A stretch of DNA of 64,000 nucleotides from Paramecium sonneborni. Taxonomy: Eukaryota > Ciliophora > Oligohymenophorea > Peniculida > Parameciidae. The translations under genes were made by a program, and so were the position numbers. Positions 48,751 through 60,999 of this stretch are shown here, piece by piece. The notes under the pieces are model-generated. The model was not told where the DNA came from, did no database searches, and saw nothing but the letters and a program-made list of their open reading frames with translations. The number at the start of each line of letters is the position of its first letter. The first letter of the stretch is position 1. The stretch covers positions 629,109-693,108 of the forward strand of contig CAJJDN010000009.1 in NCBI GenBank assembly GCA_905182985.1. The letters run 5' to 3'.

Positions 48751-50998
48751 TCAACAATTTTTTTATTGTTATAAGTGATTCCAGTTCCAAGGATTTTAAT
48801 TATTTCTGTTTTTACTGTAGGGATTTGCTCCATTTTGTAAAAGTAAATCAGCTATTTGATAATATCCAAAAGTAATTGCATAATGAAGAGCAGTGTTTCC
48901 ATCTAACTAATTTTAAAAAATATTTTTACATCCTTAACATTTACATGGACATTCTAATTTATCATGTACTATACTAATTCTACATTTCCTGACTATGCTG
49001 CCAACATTATAAATGGTTTTCCTTCTATATTCCTTGAGTTTAACGAAAAATTGGGATGTTGTCTTAAAAAATCTATCAATTCATCAAATAAATTATGTTC
49101 AATCATCAATTAAACCAATTAAATTTACGAATTTTCTTTTTTAATTATTTAATCAAAAATCATCAAATTCTATAATCTCATTTATTACTTGTATTTAACA
49201 GGCTATTTCAATATAATAATTTTACTTTTACACATAAATCTTTTGTAATAGATTCTTCTTATAAACTTTAATTATTATCTTAATCTTAACAATGTTCTTA
49301 CATTTAAGTAGATAGAAAATTATGCGTAGATTTACTCTTTCTTCTTTGACAATCTAGAACTTATAAAACTATATTATTTTCTTGCTACTTTAATAAAGAA
49401 AAAATATTTTAGAATGGTTAATGTTCTTATTTTTAGAATAATGCAGATCTTCTTCCTTATATTTTGGCTTCTTTAGTTTATCTTCTCAATTTTAATAGCA
49501 TTGCTTTTTTATCTAAATTTAGTGAAATCTATTATTGTTATTATTCATGGTAATTGTTATGTTCAATATCATTTAAATTACTTAAGTTCAGATAACTACC
49601 TATTAAAATATCTGAATATTATTTATAGAGAAGTTTGGACACAGCTTTTTTCACTAATTTATCTTCTGATTAAATTTCTGGAATATGCTCCTCTATATTA
49701 TTTTTATAGATTAATTTATCTAAATTAGTGTATTCATCTGATAAAAGTATATTTTTTGTTTAGTTATCTAAAATAGATATTATATGATTAATTTTATAGC
49801 TAGATGAATATTTAATTATTTCATTTTAAAAATAAACTATTTATTCTACTTTATATTTATCCTCATATTTTTATTACCAAATATGGTTATAAATTTCTTC
49901 TTCTTAAAATTCACTTAAAATATCTATCCTAATCTAAAATATAAATAAAAAATACATTCCAAATGATTTGATATCTTATTTGTATCTAAATTATTCATTT
50001 TCAATTTCAGTTTGAACACATTTTAATTTATGATTTTATATATACAGCTATCTCAAATGAGAAAGTGATCCAAACTATTAATAAGTTTAACGGTTTTATT
50101 CATTCATCCATTCAATTAATTCGGTAATTTATTAATATAGTAGAAATTTATTGAGTATTTTTTCAATAAGTTAATTAAAATATAACTTAAATTATTAAGA
50201 CGATTTTTGATATTACTATTATTCTTAAAATTAAGGTTATTAAAAATTTTCTTTCCATATTTTAGAATATTTTCTTGTGAATTGTTTTGGCTCTGCTTGG
50301 ATATTTTGAGAATCTTTGATATTTTTTAATACTTTTTAAAGAAATATTTATTATTTTTAATGTACTAATTATTTGTTTTTTATTTTAATTTTTGAGTAAA
50401 TTTAATAATTTGTATTCTAAAAAATAGATTTTCTAGCATTTTAATCTTTTTTGGTAGGAATAGGGATATTTTCTATTAATTCCTTGTCTATATAATGCAA
50501 CTGTGCTTATTCAATATTAACAGTATTGAAACTAGGTTTGGAACTATAAGCAAAAGGATTCAAACCTTAACTTTCATATTGAAAATTATATTGAGGGAGT
50601 TGATTTTAGATTGAATCTTAATAAAGTGATACAACTCTATTTGTTTTGGGTATAGAATTAATATGTAATTCTGATGACAATATGCTTGAAGATTAATATC
50701 TTTCTGTATTGATTACATGTGATTATAAATCAATATTTTAAGAAAATTATCTTCTTCCATTAGTTGGAGTAGTAGATAAACTTCTATAATTTGTTGTTGT
50801 CAATACTCTTGAGAGAGAGCATGTTTATTAGTTTTAATTTTTAATTTGTTCTGTTGCTTTATTGTTGAGTAATTTTATAGATCTATCACTTTTGGTTTAA
50901 ATTATCCTTCTAGTAATGTAAAATGTTGATTTAGGAGTAGCAAATGTTTAAATGACATCCTATTTAGGAGATTTCCATTTGATATTATGTTTAATCAT
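48751..50998 (-). CDS. ankyrin-repeat protein
   Basis: The C-terminal part has at least two ankyrin repeats: GKPFIMLAAQSGNVELVQYM and DGNTALHYAITFGYYQIADL plus LLLQNGANPYSKN, joined by a 23-nt intron near 48910. Upstream is a long low-complexity Ser/Thr/Asn/Gln region starting MIKHNIKWKSPKQDV at ATG 50998. The middle (about 49250-50400) reads less clearly and probably has introns I did not place, so a second gene within this span is possible. Stop TGA 48751-48753, convergent with the RING-type gene (58 bp between stops). Confidence 0.55.
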
Positions 50999-51239
50999 TA
51001 TGTATTAATGAAAGTTTTATATTTAAATAATTGATTAAAATATTGATTAAGAATGTTAAAATAGAAAAGTCTAATTTGACTTTTTAGTTACTGACAGAAA
51101 GTGATGAAATAAAGATAAAATATTATGATAAGAATAATTATAAAGATAGTAAAAATCTAATTAATTTTTTCGATTAGTTATAAATATTATAGATATTTAT
51201 AATAATTTAATGAAAAGTAGTGAATAATAAATATAATGA
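50999..51239. other. intergenic, nothing recognised
   Basis: AT-rich spacer between the ankyrin gene start and the broken SLC44 sequence. Confidence 0.4.
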
Positions 51240-51996
51240 AATTTCTGACTTCTTAATAAAATATCATTGATCATCTAAGAATTTCTTTAATTTTGGTCGA
51301 TAACATAAGACAATTCCTTAATCATATCATTTTCCATTTCTTCATCCATGATAAAAAATATATATGCCACATTAAATATTGAATATTTCAATTCTTATTA
51401 TAATAAAAGTACCAGTTAATAATGCGATGAAATCTGTCCGTAAAGCAACTAATATTTCTTGAAATTTAAGATTATATCTAGCAATAAAAAATATAGCTTC
51501 TTTGGCTGAATAAAGGAAAGCTTTTCTTTCATATTTTATATTAAAGAAAATATGAATAAATTCCTCAAAACTATATAAAAACATTCATCATTTGAATAGG
51601 TATTCAATGAATTGATTTTTCTAAAGGAATTTATTGAGGAGTTTAGCTTTCTTCATCTGCCTTTAAATCATAATTATATTATTTGGAAATTCTGCTCCAC
51701 AAGTTGTAAATACTTAGGATTGATTGGAATTGCAAATTCTTTAAATATGGATAATCAATAAGATCATTATTAACTCCATATGTTTGGATCTTAATATTTA
51801 TTTAATTATACGATCAGGATCATATAATTTAGCTATTCTATGAGATTAGCCATTTTAAAGGCATATCCGCTTATAAAAAACATTCCTATTTTAAAGACAA
51901 TAAAAAGTAATAAGCTTAATATATCAGAACATACTCTTTCTATTGTGGTTCATTTCTCAATTTTGAATCTGTAGTCTCTCCTTATTCATTTGACAT
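51240..51996 (-). pseudogene. SLC44 (choline-transporter-like) remnant with internal deletion
   Basis: Two ends of an SLC44/CTL protein lie side by side. The N-terminal part, from ATG 51996, shows a first transmembrane helix (LLLFIVFKIGMFFISGYAF) and a following DYPYL loop. The C-terminal part has the conserved motif AFLYSAKEAIFFIARYNLKF with RTDFIALLTGTFIII and the cytosolic end FFIMDEEMENDMIKEL. The ~8 central helices that should separate them, about 1.3 kb, are missing, and TGA codons and frame changes break the pieces. I read this as a decayed gene. A misassembly deletion is the alternative, though no N is present here. Confidence 0.6.
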
Positions 51997-52042
51997 TAAA
52001 TAATTATTTACAAATAATTAAATAAATATATATTAATATTAA

Positions 52043-53260
52043 ATGTAATAAATCCCATAATCGCCATTATTGCCATATCTATTTTATTAAGACGAACCCA
52101 TGTCACTTGAAGAAATGGGTTTAGATATTTAACCATTTGAATAATCACTTTAATTCACAATTAATCCTATATATACTAACAATCAAATAGTTCTTAATCC
52201 TCCTGATCTATATTCATAAAGAAAAAAAAGACTTAAAGAGTTTTCTAACTCATTAATTAAAGATGATCCAAAATATATTGCTGATAATTTATATGCAATC
52301 TAAATTATCCAAGAATTAACTAATGCAGGACTATGCAAAATCTCTAATTTTGTTAATGGACATTACTAAACTTAATTAGAATAAATTATTAAATATGACA
52401 AACTACTTCAAGAATCCAGATAAGATTAATCACTTTAAAAATAAATCTTTTTTATCAATGTTAACCCTATATAAATATGCTTTCAAGATGAACATATAGT
52501 TTTTCAATAAAGTATTCATTCAATTCATAACTTAGCTCATCCTACTCTAGAAATAAATTTAAACTTATAAAAAAACTATCAATATTTATTAGAAGTAATA
52601 AATTTGACTATCAGACTCTTGGATACTTGTTTCATATAAGATTTTTAAGGTATTATTAATCATTACATTCATTTGAAAGAAAAAAAATATTCTAATAATA
52701 GAATTATTGAATTTTTATAAAATGAAATAGAAAAAAATTCTGAATAATTTTCCTATGTTTCTAAATGGTTGGAAATCAAATCCAAAATAAAACCTGTTTT
52801 AGTTATCTATAAATAAATTAAAATCTTAGAAAAAAAAGATGAATTATGTGGTAGAAAATCATTGAAAGTGTTATCCAAACACATTAAAAAAATTGATAAA
52901 TTATAAAAACGATTGTATCAGGAATAAATTCTTTCTCCTTTAGAATTTTTATTGTTAAATCTATTTGAGATTTTTGATTAAATTCTAAAATTTTATGATG
53001 AAAATTATGAAAAGGATTCATGTCCTTAACCTCAATAAATCATAAAAAAGAATGAAAAAAACAAATTTAAATAATAAAAATCAATTGTTTAAGAAGCTTC
53101 AGTTCAAGAATGTGAATAAGAATAATTTCAATTTGATTCTTTAAAAAAATAAATTAAATAGCAAGAACTACTTGTTGGATAATTTGACTGTCAATTAGAT
53201 ATAATTAATAGATAATCTTAATCCCCTAAAAAAAAAGTTAAGATTTAAATATCAGAATGA
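52043..53260 (+). CDS. hypothetical helical protein, 405 aa
   Basis: Intronless frame from ATG 52043 (MQQIPQSPLLPYLFYQDEPM) to TGA 53258-53260; an internal in-frame ATG at 52100 is an alternative start. Mostly alpha-helical with Lys/Gln/Glu, central segment LDTCFIQDFQGIINHYIHLK, and a polar Gln-rich C-terminus ending SPKKKVKIQISE. No family recognised. Divergent from the SLC44 remnant by 46 bp. Confidence 0.7.
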
Positions 53261-53322
53261 CTATTATATATAAAATATATAAACATATAAACATTGAATC
53301 TATTATTATTTATTAATTTATG

Positions 53323-53954
53323 ATGGATTCTGTTTTAACAAAGCATTTTAAATTTAATGAACATAAATATGATTCCAAAAAGAACACAATGTATATTACA
53401 AAAAAAAGAACTTCAAATAACAATAGTTTTGATTTATAATCAAGTAGAGATTAATCATATGGATACTTCAACTAATAAATAAACTACGTACATTATATAG
53501 TATGCTAAGTGTGCAGTTGATTATTATGATGTTTCTATGCCAAAACATACTTAAAAAGGTTTTTCAACTCCTGTTAAGAAACTTAAATAATCCCCTAAGA
53601 GAAGTAATTCATATCATTTCCATTCACAACAAAAACAGAATTGCCAAATCCTGAAATTTGAAGGTTATATTTCGAGAGAATCCCCTTTCAGGAATTGGAT
53701 AGGAAATATGAACAAATCAGAAGCATCTAGGGTATCTTAAATTTAACGAATTCACGTAATTTTTATACATAATACAGAATTAAGTAAAGATTATAGAGAA
53801 GAACTAAAGAAGTGAATCATATTAACTTTAAGAATATCTTAATGCAGTTAACAATAGAATTTAATGGAATTCATTACCTAAAGTATTTAATTACCAAAAA
53901 TGTTAAACTCCAGATATTTTAAGAGGAGCAAGAGATAGAATTAGAAAGTTCTGA
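53323..53954 (+). CDS. hypothetical basic protein, 195 aa
   Basis: ATG 53323 (MDSVLTKHFKFNEHKYDSKK). Two 22-nt introns, after QQINY (gtacatta...gctaag) and after IQRIH (gtaatttt...atacag), keep the frame to TGA 53952-53954; spliced 588 nt. Rich in Ser, Lys and Asn with SPKRSNSYHFHS and RESPFRNWIGN, possible phosphorylation sites. Not recognised. Confidence 0.65.
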
Positions 53955-54935
53955 TATCGAAAAGTAATTGATTTGTTTTTTAATTTTATTTTTATAGATA
54001 ATAAAACTATTAATATATTCTTAATATTACTAGAGAGATTTTATATTAAATACTAGGATTTAATTTCAACAATAGTATTTTATAATCAAAAATTTAATAT
54101 AATAATTTTATCTCTTTAATAGATAATCAAATTCCTCTCCTTAAATATAAAAAAAGATTCATTAAAAATAAATCTTTGTGTATCCTATCATTCACATTTT
54201 TGAAAAAAACATTAAAAACTAATTTTAAATATTTTTGGCTTTTAAAAACATTTTTTAAAATTCAAATTGGTCTTAACCAAATACTTATGCAAATCAAATA
54301 TTTTTGAATATATCAACTTATCAATAAACGAGAAATCCGAAAAACTAGACAAATTTTAACTTAGATTTAAAAATCTATTATGAAATATAATATATTAACA
54401 TAATTCTAATTTTTATATCATAATTTTATATAATTATATCTACTTTTTACCTATTATCTTAAATTTATATTAATTTTTTATAAATCAAAATTATTAAACT
54501 CAAACAATTTGTTAAAAATTTTAAAAAGAAATCAATTTTTTCCCTATTTTTTCAAATTAAAAATTTATTTTTTAATAAGGTATTAAAATAGTTTCTCATT
54601 TTCTCGGTTAGATTATCTTTAAGCAAGAAATAATTATGAAATGTCTGTAATTAAAATATTGTTAATTTTCTTATGATATAATATATTAAATAAAGAGATA
54701 AAATGACAATATTGTATCAATAAAAGTTAAATAAAAAATATTTAAAAGAATACTCTCATGATTGAAATAATTAAAGGAGCTGATTAATTTAGAAATAAAG
54801 AATTTATTATTCAATTCATTACAAATGAATTAAATTTATTGCCATTTTTTAATTTTTATAATTATTTTTATATAGTTTTGAAGTACTTTAATTTTAATCG
54901 AATATCCCCAAGATTTACAAATTATTAATGAAATC
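53955..54935. other. long AT-rich intergenic region
   Basis: Nearly 1 kb with no convincing gene. A short plus frame from ATG 54758 (MIEIIKGADQFRNKEF) runs to TGA at about 54927 and could be a first exon of the next ORF, but I found no intron joining them. No RNA gene recognised. Confidence 0.4.
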
Positions 54936-55145
54936 ATGGACTTGAGTAACAATAAATTATAATACTCAAATTTACCAGAGAAATTAGCTATAATTAAATT
55001 AATTTTATTGAATATGTTTCTTCATGATCCTTCGTCCTTTGAAAATACAATTCAGTTTACTAATTCATAAATAATTATTTAAATACAGGATTCTACGAAA
55101 GATGTTAAGGATTTTAATTAATAATATAAAATATAATATTTATGA
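54936..55145 (+). CDS. small hypothetical ORF, 69 aa
   Basis: ATG 54936 (MDLSNNKLQYSNLPEKLAII) to TGA 55143-55145, whose bases overlap the ATG of the LRR-ankyrin gene (55142-55144). The frame is also open upstream of 54936, so it may be the 3' part of a longer gene with an unplaced intron. Not recognised. Confidence 0.35.
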
Positions 55146-57432
55146 GTGAAATGAATTGCACTAAGTTAGCAATTTTTAATGAAAACCCATTAAAGAAATC
55201 TCATTTAAATTAAAAAAAATAAGAATTAGAGGTGATATTAAGCTCTCCTTAATTTAATAAAAAGCAAATACCTTTTTGTAAACGAATTGAATAACTTGAC
55301 TTAAGTAAGTAGGGTTTAAGTGAAATAAATAAAGAAAAGTTGAATAATATATGGATTATTAAATTAGATTTATCGCATAATTGTATTAGATAATATGGCG
55401 ATGAATTTAAGATATTATAAAATTTAAGAATATTAGATATATCAAATAATTATCTTAAAATTTTACCATTTAATGTATTGTTTTTGATTTGACTTTTAGT
55501 TTAGTAAATTTCATCCTCATTTATAGAATTTAGATATTTCAAATAATTATCTCAGTATTTTACCTTAAATGCCAGAAGAACTTGTTTAATTAAATATTGA
55601 ATATAATCAAATACATATATTCCCTTAGTTACTTAATAATTCGATCTAAATTTTGCTACTTGCAGGAAATCCGATTTATGAATTAAAATACTACTCTTAA
55701 TTAAAAGAGTTCAGTATTGACTGGGTTCATTATTTAGGTTGGAATCAAAGGATTTAAGGAAACTTATTAGAAAAATTTTAAAATTGGTTATCAATAGAGC
55801 ATTAAGCTACTTTTTAGAATATGATAAAACATTTTATAGGAGAATTTTTTAATTATCAAAACTAAGATGAAAATGGAAATACAATAATACATTAAGCAGC
55901 TTTAAAATAACATTTAGGCGTAATTTTGGGATGCAGTAATGTTGTTGATAAAAATTCATTAAATAATCAGAAATAGTCTCCAATTTAAGTTGCATTATTT
56001 TCTGATAAATTTTAAAGTGTTAAATGTTTATTGTCTTTAAATGTTAATCTAAATTAAGTAAAAATAATTATATTCTAGTAAAATTTAGTTATAATATCTC
56101 TAATTAAATAATAGATAAATCTGATGCAAGGATTTTTGTAGCATGGGACTGATCCAAATGAATAAGATAAAGATGGAAATACAGCTTTACATTATTTAAT
56201 GAATAAGTGGCCAAGTTTTTAATTTCCTGAAAAATATGCTGCCCTTCTTTTATATTATGGGTAAAAAATTGATATAAAATTAGTGCTTGTTCTCTTATGT
56301 TAAATTCATAAGGTTTTAGTCCATTACATATTGGAGTAAAAAGAGGATTTATTTCAGCAGTTTAATTTGCATTATAATATAAAGGATAATTAGATATTTA
56401 TGATAGATGTTCACATCCTTTTGAAATAACATAAGTAACAGGAATAGATAATTTAAGTGTTTTCGATATTTGCATGCAATAAAATTAAATCTAAATGTGT
56501 TTTTTGTTATTGTAATATAGCTAATTTTACATAAATTGCAGACCTAAATCTTATTGTTGTCTTTGGAAACTTATTTAAAAAAATAATAAAGAAATTTTAT
56601 TAGAATACTTTCAAAAGTCAAGAAATAAGTTAAATTAGTCAAGAAAATAAATATATTAACCAAAAAACTAAAAAACTTGTTGTTACAATTTAATAAAATA
56701 ATTGAATGCTTCATTTATGAAAATTAATTTACCTAATTACTTTACGATGAGTAAATCACCTAATTATTATTTTTAAATATAAGAAGCTCCTTTATTGAAG
56801 GAAGGAGATAATGATCATATAGAATATTCCGACAGTTCAATTGATTCACATGAAGAAACAAAAGGCATATTACCTGTTAATTGGAGTAGATATGATTGCA
56901 ATAATGAAATGAATGCTCCTAAATTATGCATAGAATCAAATAATATGTCTATTGATAAAGAAAATCATAAAGGCAATTCAAAAATTAGATAGATGGCTTA
57001 AGCTTACTACAAGTATTTATATAATCATTATCAATTAAAAGTGAATATATATTAAGTGATAATTTATCAAAAAAAGAAGAAATTTTAATCATTTTACTTA
57101 AATTAGATTTCTAGATTAATACAATCAATTAGATGAAAGATACTTCTATTTAAGAAACGCTTATCCAAATTGTCTAAGATTATTTTATAAAATGTGAAAT
57201 AATTTCTGATTAATAAAGCTCTATTTAATAAGAATCATTATTTTTAAAGGATTTAGAAAGTATAGAATAAGGTGTTTCAACTTGTTAAATAATTTTAATG
57301 CCATCATCTATAAACTATTTAAAATAAAGATTTGATTAATGGACACTAGAATATTTACTTAAGTTTACTTTTAAATTTAGTGAACATTCTAAACTTTCTG
57401 AAATTCACTAATTTGAATTATTTTAATTATGA
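55142..57432 (+). CDS. leucine-rich repeat plus ankyrin repeat protein
   Basis: LRRs at ~residues 60-170: IIKLDLSHNCI, NLRILDISNNYLKILP, NLDISNNYLSILP, LVQLNIEYNQIHIFP, IQILLLAGNPIYEL. Then ankyrin repeats: DENGNTIIHQAALKQHLGVI, SPIQVALFSDKFQSVKCLLS, DKDGNTALHYLMNKWP and GFSPLHIGVKRGF. The C-terminal ~300 residues are unassigned and helical. Introns of 25, 21, 23 and 29 nt give 2,193 coding nt, 730 aa, ending EIHQFELFQL before TGA 57430-57432. LRR-ankyrin proteins act as binding scaffolds; a cytoskeletal or signalling role is inferred. ATG 55142 lies within the stop of the previous ORF. Confidence 0.75.
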
Positions 57433-57459
57433 ATTATATTAATACTAAATTATTTATAT

Positions 57460-57895
57460 ATGTAGAAAGTAGAAGCTCCTAGAATCAAACCTTCTCCAAT
57501 AGCAGATGCAAAATTATAAACTAAAATATTAGATCTTCTACGTTAGGCATTAAATTATAAGCAATTAAAAAAGGGAGCAAATGAAGTCTTAAAAAAGTAT
57601 GATTAAACATATATATTAGTCTTGATAAAGGAATTTGTGAATTAGTAATTTTAGCAGCTGATTGTGATCCTATAGAAATAGTAGCAAATATACCTATTAA
57701 ATGTGAAGAGAAAGTATTTAACTAAAATTTAAATAGAATGTTTCATATTGTTTTGTTTCAACCTAAGCAAGTTTAGGAAGAGCCTGTGGAATCAGTAGAC
57801 CAGTTGTTGCTGCTACAATTGTTTAAAGTGAAGGCTCTTAACTGAAAACTTAGATTATTGAAATGAAAGACCTTATTGATTAATTATTTATTTGA
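57460..57895 (+). CDS. SNU13: SNU13/NHP2L1 (15.5K), L7Ae-family RNA-binding protein
   Basis: Kink-turn binding protein of U4 snRNP and box C/D snoRNPs, needed for splicing and rRNA methylation. Covers the whole family: KILDLLRQALNYKQLKKGAN, LDKGICELVILAADCDPIEI, NVSYCFVSTQASLGRACGIS and RPVVAATIVQSEGSQLK. Introns 57597-57619 and 57714-57736, both 23 nt; spliced 390 nt, 129 aa, the normal size. Start ATG 57460, only 27 bp after the LRR-ankyrin stop. Stop TGA 57893-57895. The ACGISRP segment identifies SNU13 rather than NHP2 or L7Ae. Confidence 0.95.
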
Positions 57896-58485
57896 AATAA
57901 TATTTTTAAGTTTTATTCTCTCTATATAACAATTTTATATTAAATTTTATTTTTTATATTATAATTAGATTTTACAAAATATATATAACTTCATAAGTTA
58001 AATTTAAATATTCAATTATATTTATAATTATTAATTACTAAGCTATTTCTGGATAAAAAAAAACTAACTTTTTCTTAATTATGAAAATGAAAATATCAAA
58101 AAATAAAATCATAAACAATTAAATGAAAATTATAATAAAAAGCAGAATAGGATATATATAAAAATGTAATTAGAAGATCTAAAAATTTATTATCTAAATT
58201 GTATAGATTTTATATAATTCAAATCATTATTTAAAATTCATAAGAAGTTTTATGAATTTTATATGAATATACTTCAATAAATCTTAATCAATTTTTAGTT
58301 AAATTTTTAAGTGAGAATAACTTCTAATAATCCATTAGAATTTACGAATTTATGTAATATATAATAATCTATGATGAGGATTAGAATTAAATTAATTATT
58401 AAATGAAACCAAAAAATTTTAATAAAAAAGTTCTATATATTTAATACTACTATATTTATATTGGATAATGTAATTTTATTAACAT
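57896..58485. other. intergenic, upstream of tRNA
   Basis: 590 bp AT-rich. No coding or repeat signal seen. Confidence 0.45.
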
Positions 58486-58571
58486 CCGAAAATAGCTCAG
58501 TTGGTAGAGCGAGGGACTGTAGTGTTAATCCAGTTATCCCCAGGTCGGTGGTTCAAATCCGCCTTTTCGGA
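58486..58571 (+). tRNA. tRNA-Tyr (GTA) with 13-nt intron
   Basis: Acceptor CCGAAAA pairs with TTTTCGG (discriminator A). D-arm GCTC-AGTTGGTA-GAGC with box A TAGCTCAGTTGG, anticodon GTA at 58519-58521, T-arm GGTGG-TTCAAAT-CCGCC (box B GGTTCAAATCC). A 13-nt intron (58523-58535) follows the base after the anticodon, the canonical 37/38 position. The C1-G72 pair is typical of eukaryotic tRNA-Tyr. Confidence 0.95.
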
Positions 58572-58572
58572 G

Positions 58573-58583
58573 TTTTTTTTTTT
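58573..58583 (+). terminator. RNA polymerase III terminator
   Basis: Run of 11 T starting two bases after the tRNA 3' end. Confidence 0.85.
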
Positions 58584-58818
58584 ATTTCGAATATAATGTC
58601 AATTAAATAATTTAAAATAGAATTAATTCTTTTTTAATATTTAATCTTTGTTGATTAAATAATAACATAATTCTTATAATATTTTTCAAGAAATACATCT
58701 AGACTTAAAAAGCTGCTATTTCATTACAATTTTCTAATTTGGAGTTGATTGATATTATAAATAAATTAATTTATTATAAAATAAATAATAAATCAGCTTT
58801 AAACGAATAAAAATTTTG

Positions 58819-59908
58819 ATACCACAACTTGCAAATTTTTGTTCTTTTGATAAAAATTGAATTTTTAAGATCATTATTTTCAGTTCAATTTTAATTATTA
58901 AAAGGATATTCAATTTCAGCAAAAATCACAATTTATCTTATGGACAATTTATATAATGTAAATAAAAGTAGATGTAGTATGTGATTTAAATGAAACCGAA
59001 TAATATATAAATGATATTCAATTTTCTAATTTTTCCTCTGATATTTTTAATTATTCTAAATTAATTAAGTAATCATATATTATTTTTTATAAAATTAACC
59101 AAAAATGCCTTTATAAGAATACAAAAATTATAATTAAATTTTAATATTTTGTATTTAGAGATATAAGAATTATTATTTATACTTAAATCGATAATATATA
59201 TATATATAAACTAGATAGATAATCATATTAATTATTCATAGTAAACTTCACTTATCCAAGGTTAATCTGTTTTTTCATATTTATCAGGAGGAAATTTAAA
59301 TGATAGTTGTTCAATAATTTATTATTTAAATTTAGCTGAATCTTTTTTAGGAGGGTATAAAACACCTAATTCTGTATTGGATATAAAAAGTTAGGTAGCA
59401 TTCTTTTCTAATTTTCCCCAAGCAGCTTAACTAAAATTATGGCTACCAATATATATTGATGTTTTATCATCTATTTTTTCATCTAAACTAGTTATTATTA
59501 TCACTTTTAAATGAGGAATATTACCAGCATGCCAAAAATAATAATTAGAGCCTTGATATTTATAAAAAATGTTTTTTGGAAATTTTGGATTTTCAAATTA
59601 TTACTTTCTAAGAAATAAAGGATTTGCATATTCTGGACCTGCTTTAGTTTAGTTTTATATATAATCTGAAGTTGGATATATTAATTTCAAAGTAGATTTT
59701 TCATCTTCTTGTTTATTAATAAGCATTTAACTAATAGATTTATTTTTTGATTATAATTTTTATGGTTATTTAATTTACTATCCAGAGCAACATTATTAAA
59801 AAAATTCTATGTAATTATTATCCAATTATCCTATACTTGTAGTTTAATAAGTAATACTAATTTATTTAGGAATTTCAAATTTATTATTTATTAGTTCTTA
59901 ATTGAGAA
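58819..59908. repeat. duplicated block C, copy 1 (1090 bp)
   Basis: Repeats at 59910-60999 without visible difference (offset 1091), separated by one N at 59909. Confidence 0.9.
59223..59908 (-). pseudogene. truncated duplicate of TDP1 3' half
   Basis: Same stop and C-terminal ~228 codons as the TDP1 gene at 60314-61905, cut at the N. Assembly remnant. Confidence 0.75.
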
Positions 59909-59909
59909 N
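59909..59909. other. single N, contig join
   Basis: One ambiguous base between block C copies. Confidence 0.9.
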
Positions 59910-60999
59910 ATACCACAACTTGCAAATTTTTGTTCTTTTGATAAAAATTGAATTTTTAAGATCATTATTTTCAGTTCAATTTTAATTATTAAAAGGATAT
60001 TCAATTTCAGCAAAAATCACAATTTATCTTATGGACAATTTATATAATGTAAATAAAAGTAGATGTAGTATGTGATTTAAATGAAACCGAATAATATATA
60101 AATGATATTCAATTTTCTAATTTTTCCTCTGATATTTTTAATTATTCTAAATTAATTAAGTAATCATATATTATTTTTTATAAAATTAACCAAAAATGCC
60201 TTTATAAGAATACAAAAATTATAATTAAATTTTAATATTTTGTATTTAGAGATATAAGAATTATTATTTATACTTAAATCGATAATATATATATATATAA
60301 ACTAGATAGATAATCATATTAATTATTCATAGTAAACTTCACTTATCCAAGGTTAATCTGTTTTTTCATATTTATCAGGAGGAAATTTAAATGATAGTTG
60401 TTCAATAATTTATTATTTAAATTTAGCTGAATCTTTTTTAGGAGGGTATAAAACACCTAATTCTGTATTGGATATAAAAAGTTAGGTAGCATTCTTTTCT
60501 AATTTTCCCCAAGCAGCTTAACTAAAATTATGGCTACCAATATATATTGATGTTTTATCATCTATTTTTTCATCTAAACTAGTTATTATTATCACTTTTA
60601 AATGAGGAATATTACCAGCATGCCAAAAATAATAATTAGAGCCTTGATATTTATAAAAAATGTTTTTTGGAAATTTTGGATTTTCAAATTATTACTTTCT
60701 AAGAAATAAAGGATTTGCATATTCTGGACCTGCTTTAGTTTAGTTTTATATATAATCTGAAGTTGGATATATTAATTTCAAAGTAGATTTTTCATCTTCT
60801 TGTTTATTAATAAGCATTTAACTAATAGATTTATTTTTTGATTATAATTTTTATGGTTATTTAATTTACTATCCAGAGCAACATTATTAAAAAAATTCTA
60901 TGTAATTATTATCCAATTATCCTATACTTGTAGTTTAATAAGTAATACTAATTTATTTAGGAATTTCAAATTTATTATTTATTAGTTCTTAATTGAGAA
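59910..60999. repeat. duplicated block C, copy 2 (1090 bp)
   Basis: Second copy of 58819-59908; the TDP1 frame runs through its right edge uninterrupted. Confidence 0.9.
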
